Shown here: piece by piece, positions 9,044 to 17,387 of the stretch
Layout: every line of letters starts with the position of its first letter
How positions within the stretch are numbered: the stretch's first letter is position 1
Assembly (NCBI GenBank): GCA_011523845.1
Contig: WTFV01000014.1
Location: forward strand, 1 to 49,417
Reading direction: 5' to 3'
Length of the DNA: 49,417 nt
Source: Acidobacteriota bacterium
GTDB taxonomy: Bacteria > Acidobacteriota > Vicinamibacteria > Vicinamibacterales > UBA8438
Position numbers and translations under genes: made by a program
Notes under the pieces: model-generated
Seen by the model: the letters and a program-made list of their open reading frames with translations, nothing else
Told to the model about the DNA's origin: nothing
The model's database searches: none

Positions 9044-9384
9044 GCACGTTGACCGAGAGAATGGCCCAGTTGCCGCCGGCGCGCCGGAAGAGGGTCGACG
9101 AACGCGCCCAGGCGCTGATTGCCGAGGAGATGTCGCTGCGCGATCTGCGCAGGGCCCGGAAGCAGACCCAGGTGCGGGTCGCCGAGAAACTCTGCATCAA
9201 TCAGGAGAACGTGTCCCGCCTCGAACAACGTAGCGATCTGCTGATCTCCACCCTCAGCGGCTACGTCGCGGCGATGGGCGGCAAACTGAGTCTCGTGGTG
9301 GAGTTCCCCGACCGGCCGCCAGTGACACTGACGGGTCTCACAGCGCTGGACGACCCATCGGAAAGCAACCGGTCCACACCTTGA
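9040..9384 (+). CDS. XRE-family antitoxin of a RelE/XRE pair
   Basis: A 114-residue protein with an N-terminal helical arm (PPARRKRVDERAQALIAEE) and a helix-turn-helix (LRDLRRARKQTQVRVAEKLCINQENVSRLE is the region, residues about 32-62), followed by LISTLSGYVAAMGGKLSLVVEFPD. That C-terminal strand is typical of antitoxins paired with Gp49-like HigB toxins. The ATG overlaps the toxin stop by the ATGA arrangement, so expression is translationally coupled and repressed by the pair's own promoter at 8649-8677. The frame is intact although the toxin is not. Confidence 0.85.
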   Translation: MSTLTERMAQLPPARRKRVDERAQALIAEEMSLRDLRRARKQTQVRVAEKLCINQENVSRLEQRSDLLISTLSGYVAAMGGKLSLVVEFPDRPPVTLTGLTALDDPSESNRSTP

Positions 9385-9410
9385 CTGCCCTTGTGCCGTA
9401 GGGACCCACG

Positions 9411-9725
9411 ATGACCCCGCAGGAATGGTTGGCACTTGCCGCCGTCGTTGTGCCGACCGTGGCCGCGGCGCTCACGGCGTGGTTGAACCACCGGGCGCAA
9501 GAGGGCATCACGAACCGGATCGATGGCGTAGACGGGCGCTCCGCCCAACGGGATGAGGCGCACCGGCAGGTGCTCGAATCCATCGCTCGTGACGTGTCGT
9601 TCATGGCTGGCCGACAGACCGAGCGTGACCAGGCCGCCGCTGGCGGGACCCCACCGTCCCTGAGTCCGACATGGAACGACGCGCGATTCGGAGGTCGTGC
9701 GGCGGCCGGTCGACCGTGGGTATGA
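9411..9725 (+). CDS. Small membrane-anchored protein of unknown function
   Basis: A 104-residue frame starting 26 bases after the XRE antitoxin. Residues 5 to about 25 (EWLALAAVVVPTVAAALTAWL) form one transmembrane segment, followed by NHRAQEGITNRIDGVDGRSAQRD and a helical tail (EAHRQVLESIARDV). The last 30 residues are low-complexity and may be out-of-frame read-through of non-coding DNA; the exact 17-bp repeat at 9716-9732 overlaps the stop. A GTAGGGA site precedes the ATG. No family is recognised. The layout matches the 54-residue protein at 8331-8495. Confidence 0.5.
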   Translation: MTPQEWLALAAVVVPTVAAALTAWLNHRAQEGITNRIDGVDGRSAQRDEAHRQVLESIARDVSFMAGRQTERDQAAAGGTPPSLSPTWNDARFGGRAAAGRPWV

Positions 9726-9732
9726 ACGTGGG
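9716..9732 (+). repeat. 17-bp direct repeat, left copy
   Basis: GTGGGTATGAACGTGGG occurs here and again exactly at 14824-14840, in the same orientation, 5108 bases apart. The two copies flank the segment holding vapBC, hsdS, the abiEii fragment, phd-parE and truncated hsdM. They may be recombination or insertion footprints. Confidence 0.6.
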
Positions 9733-9756
9733 CAAGCTGTGAGACGCCGGCCCCGT

Positions 9757-9975
9757 TTACCTTGAATTACGGGCCGTCTCCAGCCACATTCGGTCCCCAC
9801 CCTCGGCACTCAGCTCCGGCCCTGCCTGGGCCGACGCCAAGCACCGGCTCGGCCTCGTCCTCGTAAAGGACCCGGCCGCCGTCTCCGCGCGGCCGCGAGG
9901 GGCGTCGGGGCCGTGGCGCGGCAGGGCAGACTCGATCGCGTCCTCGAAGGCCCGCTCGGAGATATCAGGAGTCAT
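9757..9975 (-). pseudogene. hsdR: N-terminal remnant of a type I restriction nuclease HsdR
   Basis: A 72-codon frame starting at ATG 9975 with MTPDISERAFEDAIES and HGPDAP. This is how HsdR proteins of the SERAFEDAIE...GPD group begin. After about residue 27 the homology is lost and the frame becomes random-looking, ending at 9757. A full HsdR has about 1000 residues. Nothing else of the nuclease (no DEAD/DEAH helicase, no PD-ExK core) is present in the window. The assignment rests on a short block and is supported by a second, similar fragment at 10760-10843. Confidence 0.5.
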
Positions 9976-10010
9976 GAGACGGTGACGCGCGGTCGTGTCC
10001 GCCGACCTGT

Positions 10011-10421
10011 TCAGCGCGGTTCCAGGACCGAGAGACCGAGGTCCCGGAAGTCCGAGATGTTCAACGTCGCCAGGGAATAGCCGCGGCTCCTGGCCGTGCC
10101 CGCGATCTGAGAGTCGGCCAGGCTCATCGGCGAGCCCGCGCGCCGCCGTTGGGCGCGAAGCCTCGCGCTCTCGGCGGCGGCCTGTACGTCGAACGGGACG
10201 ACACGCTCCGAGAACCCGTCGACGATCTTCGAGAACACGCGGCCCAGGCGCGCCCGTTTCCGTCCGGGCGGGAGTATCTCAATTCCGAAAAGGATCTCGT
10301 CGACGGTGACGGCGGAGAGAAACAGGACCGAAGGAGGGTGTCCGTCCAACCAGCGCAACACACGCCCGTCCGGTTCGACGCGCATGGCTTCCGACAGCAC
10401 GTTGGTGTCCAGAAGGATCAT
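10011..10421 (-). CDS. vapC: PIN-domain toxin, VapC/FitB type
   Basis: A 136-residue PIN ribonuclease, expected to cut tRNA or rRNA. The acidic site is complete: D5 in LLDTNVLSE, the glutamate in SAVTVDEILFGIE, the aspartate in MSLADSQIAGTA, and the last in NISDFRDLG. The arrangement LLPPGRKR after EILFG is typical of FitB. Its ATG overlaps the stop of the antitoxin gene by four bases (ATGA), so the two are translated together. It is one of the few intact toxin genes in this island, and its antitoxin is intact too. Confidence 0.9.
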   Translation of the reverse strand: MILLDTNVLSEAMRVEPDGRVLRWLDGHPPSVLFLSAVTVDEILFGIEILPPGRKRARLGRVFSKIVDGFSERVVPFDVQAAAESARLRAQRRRAGSPMSLADSQIAGTARSRGYSLATLNISDFRDLGLSVLEPR

Positions 10422-10675
10422 TCGGGATCGTCCCGGCCGTATTCGCTTGATGTGAAGTCGATCGGATCGTCGACCTCACGCCCCGGCAGTTCGAAATCGA
10501 TGGCATCGTCGCCGATGATGCGGCGGATCATCGCGCCGGTCGGCTCCACGTCCACGACGGCGTCGGCCAGGATGCGACGCACGGCCTCTTCCACGGACAG
10601 GCCGTCGCGTTGCGCCCGTATCTTCAGCCGCCGAAAGACATCGCCGTCCAAGCGGCGTACGCTCAAGCTCGCCAT
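10418..10675 (-). CDS. vapB: FitA/VapB-type ribbon-helix-helix antitoxin
   Basis: An 85-residue antitoxin. It starts MASLSVRRLDGDVFRRLKI, the RHH strand and helix of FitA/StbC proteins, followed by RAQRDGLSVEEAVRRILADAV. The acidic C-terminus (DDAIDFELPGREVDDPIDF) fits the part that wraps the PIN toxin. It lies directly upstream of and overlaps the toxin gene. A dimer would bind its own promoter in 10676-10760, where no clear palindrome was found by eye. Confidence 0.9.
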   Translation of the reverse strand: MASLSVRRLDGDVFRRLKIRAQRDGLSVEEAVRRILADAVVDVEPTGAMIRRIIGDDAIDFELPGREVDDPIDFTSSEYGRDDPE

Positions 10676-10759
10676 GGCTTCGCTCCGCTGGTTTCCTTGA
10701 GAATGCTAGCACAATCCAACGAAGTGCTCGCAATCGGGGCAACGGCAACGCTCACGCTC

Positions 10760-10843
10760 CGCCTCGGCGCCTCGGCGGGGCGCGTCGGGGCCGTCGCACA
10801 GCAGCGCCGCCTCGATCGTGCATCAGCCCGCCTCGAAGCTCAT
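10760..10843 (-). pseudogene. Possible second hsdR N-terminal remnant
   Basis: Directly after hsdS an ATG at 10843-10841 overlaps the hsdS stop (ATGA), the usual coupling in hsdS-hsdR operons. The frame reads MSFEAG, then TGA, then CTIEAALLCDGPDAPRRGAE. The block IEAALL.DGPDAP resembles the start of HsdR and the fragment at 9757-9975. A stop at codon 7 and loss of all further homology mean it is dead. The call is tentative because the block is short. Confidence 0.35.
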
Positions 10844-12234
10844 CGGGGCACCGCCTCCCGCACGTCGATCTTGCCGGTGACCGCCGCGGAGACCAGGCCG
10901 CTACGGAGCTCGTTCAGGTGGCCAATGGCTTGACGGACCTTGGCGATGAGGGCGTCGATCCTCGTTGTCTCGCCATCAATAGAACCGGCAATCTCCTGCT
11001 CTTCGGTTGGCGGTGGTTGTGCCAGCACCAGGTCCTTGACCGCTTCCTGCGAGATATTGCTCGCGAGACCACTGCCGCCGCTGATGACTGACTCGATCTG
11101 CCATCGAACTGCCCGCGAATTCATCGCGTATCCAACGAACTCTCGGTGTCCAGCACTTGAGTGGGTGTGGAGTCGAAAGACCTTGTCACACAAGAGCAAT
11201 TGCGGGCGGCACTCAGGAACTACCGCGACCGAGCCAACCAAGTCTCGAGAGCCGCTCGCTCGTGACATGAGCAGATCACCTTTCTTGATCTCAAGAGCGG
11301 GAATCGGGCTCAGGGTCGAAGGAAGAGCCTTGTGTTCAGACTCCAAGAACGTTCCCCGGTTGACACAGCCTGCCTTGAGAACTCCCCACTCATCCGCGGT
11401 GGCTTCACGGTTCTCGCAGTCTGGGCTCCATCCCTGTTCGATGTGGTGCACAATGTGGCGCAATCTCTTCAGTTTCCAATGCGCCGGGATCTTGCCCAGC
11501 CACTCGACGCCGGAGTCCTTCATGGGGACGTTCGGGTCGAGGCCCCGAGTGACGGCGCGGGTGATGAGGGCGGTGCTCTTCTCCTGGAGCAGCCCGATCA
11601 GCCGCTCCTTCCTGGCCACCAGGGCATCGATCTTCGCGGTCTCGCGGTCGAGGTGGTTGGCGATGGCGCGTTGTTCACTTGCCGGAGGGAACGGCAGTCG
11701 ATAGTGACGCAACGAGACCGCCGTGCGGTGGTCGATGGTGTTCGGATTGCCTCCGGCGGCGAAGACGCCTCGCTTCGCGAGGGCGTACATCAGGAAGTAG
11801 AAGAACCTCGGGTTCTCAGAGTCTGCCGAAGGTCGCACACGATGAATGGCCTTTTGGTAGAAGCACTCATCGAGCTCACCATCCCACAGTGCAGTCCGGC
11901 CGACCTCGCCACCTTCGCAGACGAGAAGATCGCCCGGACGGAGGAGATATCGATTGCGTTCAGAGGGAGGGAAGTCCATCTCCGGTAGATTCGCAACGTT
12001 GATGGCGTTCCATTGGACGTCAATGTTGCGCAGGTACTTGCCGGACGATTCGCCGGTAACTCGCTTCGCATCGAGCATCTTCCCAAGCGCCACCTCGTAG
12101 CGGGCGTACACGGGGGCGATGTCCCAGTGTGCGGGGATTTCGCCCAGCCACTCAACGCCGGACTTCTTGTATTCGCGGTATGCCCGAAAGCGCCGCCGCG
12201 GCGCATCTGCGGTGCGGTCGGTCGCGTCAGTCAT
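10840..12234 (-). CDS. hsdS: Type I specificity subunit HsdS, full length
   Basis: A 464-residue HsdS with both target recognition domains. Each begins with the same signature: YKKSGVEWLGEIPAHWD near residue 22 and MKDSGVEWLGKIPAHWKL near residue 225. The first repeat ends in FPPASEQRAIANHLDRETAKIDALV, the second in PPPTEEQEIAGSIDGETTRIDALI, the conserved coiled arms that span HsdM. The gene has no stop or frameshift. Its start overlaps the AbiEii-like fragment by eight bases, and a possible hsdR remnant follows. Without a complete HsdM or HsdR in the window it can work only with partners elsewhere. The recognition domains are less GC-rich than the flanks, again suggesting exchange. Confidence 0.9.
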   Translation of the reverse strand: MTDATDRTADAPRRRFRAYREYKKSGVEWLGEIPAHWDIAPVYARYEVALGKMLDAKRVTGESSGKYLRNIDVQWNAINVANLPEMDFPPSERNRYLLRPGDLLVCEGGEVGRTALWDGELDECFYQKAIHRVRPSADSENPRFFYFLMYALAKRGVFAAGGNPNTIDHRTAVSLRHYRLPFPPASEQRAIANHLDRETAKIDALVARKERLIGLLQEKSTALITRAVTRGLDPNVPMKDSGVEWLGKIPAHWKLKRLRHIVHHIEQGWSPDCENREATADEWGVLKAGCVNRGTFLESEHKALPSTLSPIPALEIKKGDLLMSRASGSRDLVGSVAVVPECRPQLLLCDKVFRLHTHSSAGHREFVGYAMNSRAVRWQIESVISGGSGLASNISQEAVKDLVLAQPPPTEEQEIAGSIDGETTRIDALIAKVRQAIGHLNELRSGLVSAAVTGKIDVREAVPR

Positions 12235-12754
12235 TGGCTTGGCCTTCCGTCGGAGCCTGAATCCCCGACTGCCACGGCCCGCCGGCGGGCCACGCCTGCA
12301 TGAACGGGCTCTCCTCGATCAAGCTGTCGCAGACCGGGCCCAGGAACCGGCGCAACTCCTCGCCCGCATCCTCGAGGCGACCCGGACCGTCGATGTCAGC
12401 CCCGATCTGTCGTCGCAGCTCGCGCCAGCGTTGCCCGCGCGCGGGGGACTCGTGCTTGTCGTAGTAGCCGGCGCGCAGTGCCGTCGGCCGCCCGCCCACG
12501 AGCAAGGTCCCGCGGTGGCGGAACGTCTCCGCGATGGCGGTGCGCGGGGCGTCGCCGTCGAACGCGAAGCGGCGCGCGAGGCAGGCCACGTCCCAGAGGT
12601 CTTTCACGCGCGAGTTCGCGTCGCCCAGGTCGGCCACCGTGTGGAACTTCTCGGCGACCATCGTCTCGCGGGGGTACGTCCAGGGGTACGTCCAGAGGCG
12701 GGGAGCGGGCAGGTCGAGGAGCGTGGGATAGTCCTCCTGCCTGCGCCCGAGCAT
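12227..12754 (-). pseudogene. C-terminal fragment of an AbiEii/AbiGii nucleotidyltransferase toxin
   Basis: A 175-codon frame with YPTLLDLPAPRLW, YPRETMVAEKFHTVADLG, DANSRVKDLWDVACLARRF and RRQIGADIDG. This is the C-terminal half of AbiEii-like toxins, including the KxxxxD region but without the N-terminal nucleotidyltransferase core (GSxxxxD). Upstream of 12754 no continuation is found. A small duplication turns TYP into TYPWTYP. It overlaps the hsdS start by eight bases (ATGACTGA), so it was part of the hsd operon. AbiEii genes inside type I loci are known; here the gene is truncated and probably inactive. Confidence 0.75.
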
Positions 12755-12825
12755 AGCCCAGTGCGCACGAGTGGATCAAATTGACGGCATGTATATGCAG
12801 TTGCCGACATTTCACGCCGGCATGG

Positions 12826-13152
12826 CTATGCCCGGAACAGGCGCCGCTGCAGCAACGCACGCATGTCACGACGTCCGTTCGCGACCACCATCACGTAAAC
12901 GCCGTCTTCCATCACGCGGTAGATGATCCGGTACGGCTTGAAGAACACTTCCCGATACTCCCGGACCCCCAGATCCAGCAGTTCCCTCGGGTAGCTGCCG
13001 CGTTGGGGGAACGCGGACAACGACTGGAAGGCCTCTTCTATCCGGTCCAGCACATGTTCCGCTCTGCTCGGCGCGTCTTGTCGGGAGACGTAGTCGAAGA
13101 TCTCTTCCAGGTCGCCGGCGGCGTCATCGGTCAGCCGGACCGTGACGGGCAT
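12826..13152 (-). CDS. parE: ParE/RelE-family toxin
   Basis: A 108-residue toxin with the family landmarks VRLTDDAAGDLEEIFDYVSRQD, FPQRGSYPREL, FFKPYRIIYRVMED and VYVMVVANGRRDM. Homologues bind gyrase (ParE) or cut mRNA (RelE); the sequence alone does not decide, but DAAGDLEEIFDYV is closer to ParE. Its ATG shares one base with the antitoxin stop (TGATG), so it is the second gene of an antitoxin-first pair. It is intact. Confidence 0.9.
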   Translation of the reverse strand: MPVTVRLTDDAAGDLEEIFDYVSRQDAPSRAEHVLDRIEEAFQSLSAFPQRGSYPRELLDLGVREYREVFFKPYRIIYRVMEDGVYVMVVANGRRDMRALLQRRLFRA

Positions 13153-13427
13153 CAGTCGGCCCGATGGCGCTCCCGAAGCCGCGCAATGACTTCGGCGGCC
13201 GGTTGCACCCGACCGGCATCGATCTGACGATTCCCCAGCGCGAGCATCTTGAGAAGAGCCATGCTCTCCTGCATCTGCTCATAGCTGTCGATGTCCTGCA
13301 CGACAGCCTTGGCCTCGCCGTTCTGGGTGACGATCAAGGGTTCCGGCTGGTCCGCGAGCGTGCGAATGATCTCGGCGGCGTGGGCTTTCAGGTAGCTGAT
13401 CGGCTTGATCCGGTCGGACAATGGCAT
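13152..13427 (-). CDS. phd: Phd/YefM-type antitoxin
   Basis: A 91-residue antitoxin starting MPLSDRIKPISYLKAHAAEII, then EPLIVTQNGEAKAVVQDIDSYEQMQESMALLKMLALG. These are the Phd/YefM DNA-binding fold and toxin-binding helix. ATG 13427 has GGAGG seven bases upstream. The gene lies 62 bases after the end of the truncated hsdM and is followed by the ParE toxin. The pair was inserted between hsdM and the abiEii-hsdS part of the locus. Confidence 0.9.
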   Translation of the reverse strand: MPLSDRIKPISYLKAHAAEIIRTLADQPEPLIVTQNGEAKAVVQDIDSYEQMQESMALLKMLALGNRQIDAGRVQPAAEVIARLRERHRAD

Positions 13428-13489
13428 GTCCACGACCTCCTTCAGGACCAAATGTAGTCCACGAACAGGTCTTTCTGCAACGCCGCGGA

Positions 13490-14355
13490 TCACCCCGTCA
13501 TCTCCCGCAACATGGCCACGATCTCCTTCTCCACCTGCTGGATGTCGGCCTCGATCTCCTCCAGCGGACGGGGCGGGCGGTACTCGTGGAAGTAGCGGTT
13601 GAAGTTGATCTCGTAGCCGACGATCCCGACCTCGCCGTCCTGCGCGGCTGACGACGGTCTCGCGCTCTTCGCCGTCCCGCTCGACCCTGCGGGTGGTGCC
13701 GTCCTCGAAGTCGGCCAGCAGCCGCAGGACGTCCTGCTTCCGTTCGAACGGGACCTCGCGCCGCTTGGCGTCGAGGCTCTTGCGCAGCAGGACCCAGAAC
13801 GAGGTGGCGTCGATGAGTTGCACCTTGCCGCGCCGCTCCGGACGCTTGCGGTTCGTCAGCACCCAGACGTAGGTGGCGATGCCCGTGTTGTAGAAGAGCT
13901 GCTCGGGCAGGGCGATCAGCGCTTCGAGCAGGTCGTTCTCGAGGATCCAGCGGCGGATCTCGCTCTCCCCGCTGCCGGCGTCGCCGGTGAACAGCGGCGA
14001 GCCGTTCATGATGATGGCGACCCGCGAGCCGCCCTGGGCCGGCTCCTTGACGTGCGCCAGCATGTGCTGCAGGAACAGAAGCTGGCCGTCGCTGATCCGC
14101 GGCAGCCCCGGCCCGAAGCGGCCGGCCGCGCCACGGTCGTGCTCGGCCCGCACCGCGTCCTGGTCGCGCTTCCAGTCCTTGCCGTAGGGCGGATTGGCGA
14201 TCAGGTAGTCGAAGCCCGCGCCGGCGTGCCGGTCGTTCGAGAGCGTGCTCCCGAAGAGCATCCGCCTGGCGTCGCGGCCGTCCTCCGACTTCATGAAGAG
14301 GTCCGACTTGCAGACGGCGAAGGTCTCCGGGTTCACCTCCTGCCCGAAGAGCTGA
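13490..14355 (-). pseudogene. hsdM: C-terminal part of a second HsdM methylase, 5'-truncated and frameshifted
   Basis: Homology begins abruptly at about 14355 with LFGQEVNPETFAVCKSDLFMKSEDGRD. It goes on through motif IV ANPPYGKDW, DGQLLFLQHM, RVAIIMNGSPLFTGDAGSGES and ALPEQLFYNTGIATYVWVL. The N-terminal half, including the SAM-binding motif, is missing. Near 13645 a one-base change moves the frame; after it the true C-terminus reads VGIVGYEINFNRYF, EEIEADIQQVEKEIVAML and ends at TGA 13490-13492. It differs clearly from the rightward hsdM at 5450-7308, so the island once held two unrelated type I systems. It is inactive by its length. Confidence 0.85.
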
Positions 14356-14357
14356 CG

Positions 14358-14894
14358 ATCTGGCTGTGGTTCACGTCCGGTCCGTTCCGAGTGTGATCTC
14401 CAGGCGCGTGGCGGATCGGGCAGCACGTGCCCGACGGTCGCCGTGCCGGCTCGCGGAAGACTAGCGCAATTGCACGCCTGCAGCCTGTGGCTTTGGCGCG
14501 GAGCCACTCTTGTGCCGTCCGGAGCCGCTCTTGCCGTAATGGTCGGCGTGCCCGGCGCGTATTGTCGCTGCTGCCATGCGCTCTGCCGAGTCATCGGAGG
14601 GACATCTTGCCGAGTTCGGTTTCCGCCGTCGTCGTGGAGCTCCGCGCGATCCTCGACTACCAGCGCGCGTCGATCGAGTTCGACCGGGCGCAACGCGCCT
14701 CGCGCGACGGTACCAGCGTGACCGTCGTCGTCGGCGGGCCGTAGAACGACGGGGCCGCCTTCATCCGGCACGGGGCGTTGCCGAACCCGCGAGACCTCGA
14801 CGCCGCGCGGCAGAGAACACCCTGTGGGTATGAACGTGGGGCGCTTTCGTATCTCATCCGTGTAAGGTACCCAGCGACCGCCGGGAAGAAGCGC
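14358..14894. other. Junction region with a remnant of a TolC-like protein
   Basis: About 540 bases between truncated hsdM and the TonB receptor. A rightward frame from about 14608 to the TAG at 14742-14744 reads VVVELRAILDYQRASIEFDRAQ, like the last helix of outer-membrane efflux proteins of the TolC family; no start or upstream part is present. The right copy of the 17-bp repeat (14824-14840) also lies here. The promoter of the receptor gene should lie between 14840 and 14890, but no clear boxes are seen. Confidence 0.45.
14824..14840 (+). repeat. 17-bp direct repeat, right copy
   Basis: An exact copy of GTGGGTATGAACGTGGG at 9716-9732. It lies in the junction region, 54 bases before the start of the TonB-dependent receptor gene. 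Confidence 0.6.
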
Positions 14895-17387
14895 ATGAAG
14901 CGAGAACCGTGGGCTATCGGCGTCCTGTTGGCGATGCTGGCGGCGCCCGCAGCCGCGCAGCAGGGCGATCCCGAGCAGGAGCCGGCGGACGCCGAGATAC
15001 AGCCGGTCGAGCCGCCGGCGTTCACCGAGGAGGTGACGGTCACCGTGACCGCACGAAAGCGCGAGGAGAACCTGCAGGCGATCCCCTTCTCGGTGGTCGC
15101 GCCGACGCAGCAGGCGCTCCGCAACCGGGGCGCGGAGAGCATCGAGGACGTTTCCGCCAACGTGGCCGGATTCTCGGTCCAGAATCTCGGGCCGGGGCAG
15201 AGCCAGATCGCGATGCGCGGCGTGTCGGCGGGCCAGATCGTGCGCGACCAGCCGGGCGTCAAGGAGCAGGTCGGCGTCTATCTCGACGAGTCGGTCATCT
15301 CGCTGTCGCTGTTCACGCCGGACCTCGATCTGTTCGACATGTCGCGCATCGAGGTGTTGCGCGGCCCGCAGGGAACCCTGTTCGGGTCGGGCTCGCTCTC
15401 GGGCACGGTGCGCTACATCACCAACCAGCCGGCGATCGGCGTCGCCGAGGGAGCGGGCGAGCTGGGCTTCAGCTCGCTCAACGGCGGCGGGCTCGGCAAC
15501 AACGCGAAGTTCGCGGTCAACGTGCCGCTCGGACCGTCGGTGGCGGCGCGCGTCACCGCCTACAACACCGCCGTCGGCGGCTTCATCGACGCCGTGCAAC
15601 CGGACCTGAGCGTGCAGGAGAACGTCGACAGCGGCCGGCGCACCGGCGCCCGCGTGGCGCTGCGCGTGCAGCCCGAAGACCGCTTGGCCTTCACGCCGCG
15701 CCTCGTCTACCAGGACGTCGCGATGGACGGCTGGAACCGCATCGACGCCTACAACATCCTGGCCAATCCGTTCACCACCACGCGGCCCGCGGTGACGCTG
15801 GGCGAACGGCAGCAGTTCACGCAGATCGACGAGCCCTACAACGACACGTTCCTGCTCGGCGACTTCACGCTGGAGGCGGACGTGGGCGGCGCGGCGCTCA
15901 CGTCGATCACGTCGCTCACCAACCGCGACGTGAACGTGGTTCGCGACGCGTCGGCGCTGGGCGGCAGCGTCTCGTTCAGTCCGTTCGGGGCGCCGGAGGC
16001 GGGCTATACGCTCGACTTCCCGCTGGTGGACGCCACCGCCGCAAGGGGGCTGACGCAGGAGCTGCGCGTCGCGGGCGACGGCGAACGGGTCGACTGGGTC
16101 CTCGGCACGTTCTACGGAACGTCCGAGCGCCGGTACGGGCAGAGCGCGTACGCGGAGAACTACGTAGCCGTCAACGGGCCGGCGGTCACCGACTTCCTGC
16201 GGCTCGTGACCGGGGTTCCGGACCTCGTCTGGTCGGGGTCGCGTTCGCTCGCCGGCCGTCCGGATACGGAGGAGCTGTTCTTCTCGGATCTGAACTACGA
16301 CTTCGATCAACTGGCGCTCTTCGGCGAGGTGTCCGTGGCCCTGACCGACCGGTTCAACCTGACCGGCGGCCTCCGCTGGTACGATTTCGAGGAAGAACGC
16401 ACGCAGACGTTCGACGGGCTGTTCGCCGATCCGCTCGACAGCGAGGGGGCGACGTCGGCGACCGGCATTGCGCCCCGGATCATCGCCAGCTACGACGCGA
16501 CCGCGGCTACGCAGGTGAATGCACAGGTGTCGAAGGGCTTCCGCCTCGGCGGCATCAACGATCCGCTCAACACCCCGATCTGCTCGGCGGCGGACCTGGC
16601 CACGTTCGGCGACCGCGGGACCTGGGAGGACGAGGAGCTCTGGAACTACGAGGCCGGGGTGAAGTCGACGTTCCTGGGCGGCCGCGGCACGTTCAACGCG
16701 TCCGGGTTCTACATGGACATCCGCAATCTGCAGGCGACCGTCACGGCCGGCACCTGCTCGTCGCGAATCATCTTCAACGTGCCGGACGCGCGCAGCGCCG
16801 GCATCGAGCTGGAGCTGGCCGCGCAGCCGGCGACGTTCTTCGACTTCGCCGTCTCGGCCAGCGTCGCCGACGCCCGGCTGCAATCGACGATCACGTCGAC
16901 CGACGCCGGCGGCGCGGTCGACGTCGTGTCGGGCATCGAAGCGGGCAGGCGCCTGCCGACGACGCCCCGCTTCCAGACCGCGGCGGCGGCGACGTGGCGC
17001 TGGCTGGCCGGCGGCGGCTGGGTCGGTTACGTGAGCGGCACCTTCCAGCACGTCGGCTCGCGCTTCACGCAGGTCGGCGACCAGGCGGACGGCTTCGGCG
17101 CGGTGAATCTGATGGCGCTGTCGCCGGTTCTGCATCCCGGCGCCTTCATCGGCGGTCCGCTGACGCAGGACACGTTCACGTTCAATCCGGAGCTGCCGGC
17201 CTACAACATCCTCAACACGCGGATCGGGTTTCTCGACGGACGCTGGGACGTGGCCTTCTTCGTCGACAACGCCACCGACGAGCGGGCGTTCCTGGCGCTG
17301 GACCAGGAGCGGGGGACGCTGGCCCGCGTGGGCTACCTGACGAACCCGCCGCGGCGCTTCGGCGTCAGCACGCGCATCGATTTCTAG
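14895..17387 (+). CDS. TonB-dependent outer-membrane receptor
   Basis: An 830-residue receptor. Residues 1 to about 21 are a signal peptide ending in AAPAAAQQ. The plug domain spans about 45-170 with VTVTARKREENLQAIPFSV, SRIEVLRGPQGTLFGSGS and GTVRYITNQP. The barrel then shows alternating strands and ends in the aromatic STRIDF needed for barrel assembly. No carboxypeptidase-like extension is present, unlike the receptor at 26986-29928. It resembles the siderophore or complex-substrate receptors common in sphingomonads and Acidobacteriota; the ligand cannot be read from the sequence. The ATG at 14895 is chosen because it directly begins the signal peptide. Earlier in-frame codons give no sensible N-terminus. 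Confidence 0.9.
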   Translation: MKREPWAIGVLLAMLAAPAAAQQGDPEQEPADAEIQPVEPPAFTEEVTVTVTARKREENLQAIPFSVVAPTQQALRNRGAESIEDVSANVAGFSVQNLGPGQSQIAMRGVSAGQIVRDQPGVKEQVGVYLDESVISLSLFTPDLDLFDMSRIEVLRGPQGTLFGSGSLSGTVRYITNQPAIGVAEGAGELGFSSLNGGGLGNNAKFAVNVPLGPSVAARVTAYNTAVGGFIDAVQPDLSVQENVDSGRRTGARVALRVQPEDRLAFTPRLVYQDVAMDGWNRIDAYNILANPFTTTRPAVTLGERQQFTQIDEPYNDTFLLGDFTLEADVGGAALTSITSLTNRDVNVVRDASALGGSVSFSPFGAPEAGYTLDFPLVDATAARGLTQELRVAGDGERVDWVLGTFYGTSERRYGQSAYAENYVAVNGPAVTDFLRLVTGVPDLVWSGSRSLAGRPDTEELFFSDLNYDFDQLALFGEVSVALTDRFNLTGGLRWYDFEEERTQTFDGLFADPLDSEGATSATGIAPRIIASYDATAATQVNAQVSKGFRLGGINDPLNTPICSAADLATFGDRGTWEDEELWNYEAGVKSTFLGGRGTFNASGFYMDIRNLQATVTAGTCSSRIIFNVPDARSAGIELELAAQPATFFDFAVSASVADARLQSTITSTDAGGAVDVVSGIEAGRRLPTTPRFQTAAAATWRWLAGGGWVGYVSGTFQHVGSRFTQVGDQADGFGAVNLMALSPVLHPGAFIGGPLTQDTFTFNPELPAYNILNTRIGFLDGRWDVAFFVDNATDERAFLALDQERGTLARVGYLTNPPRRFGVSTRIDF

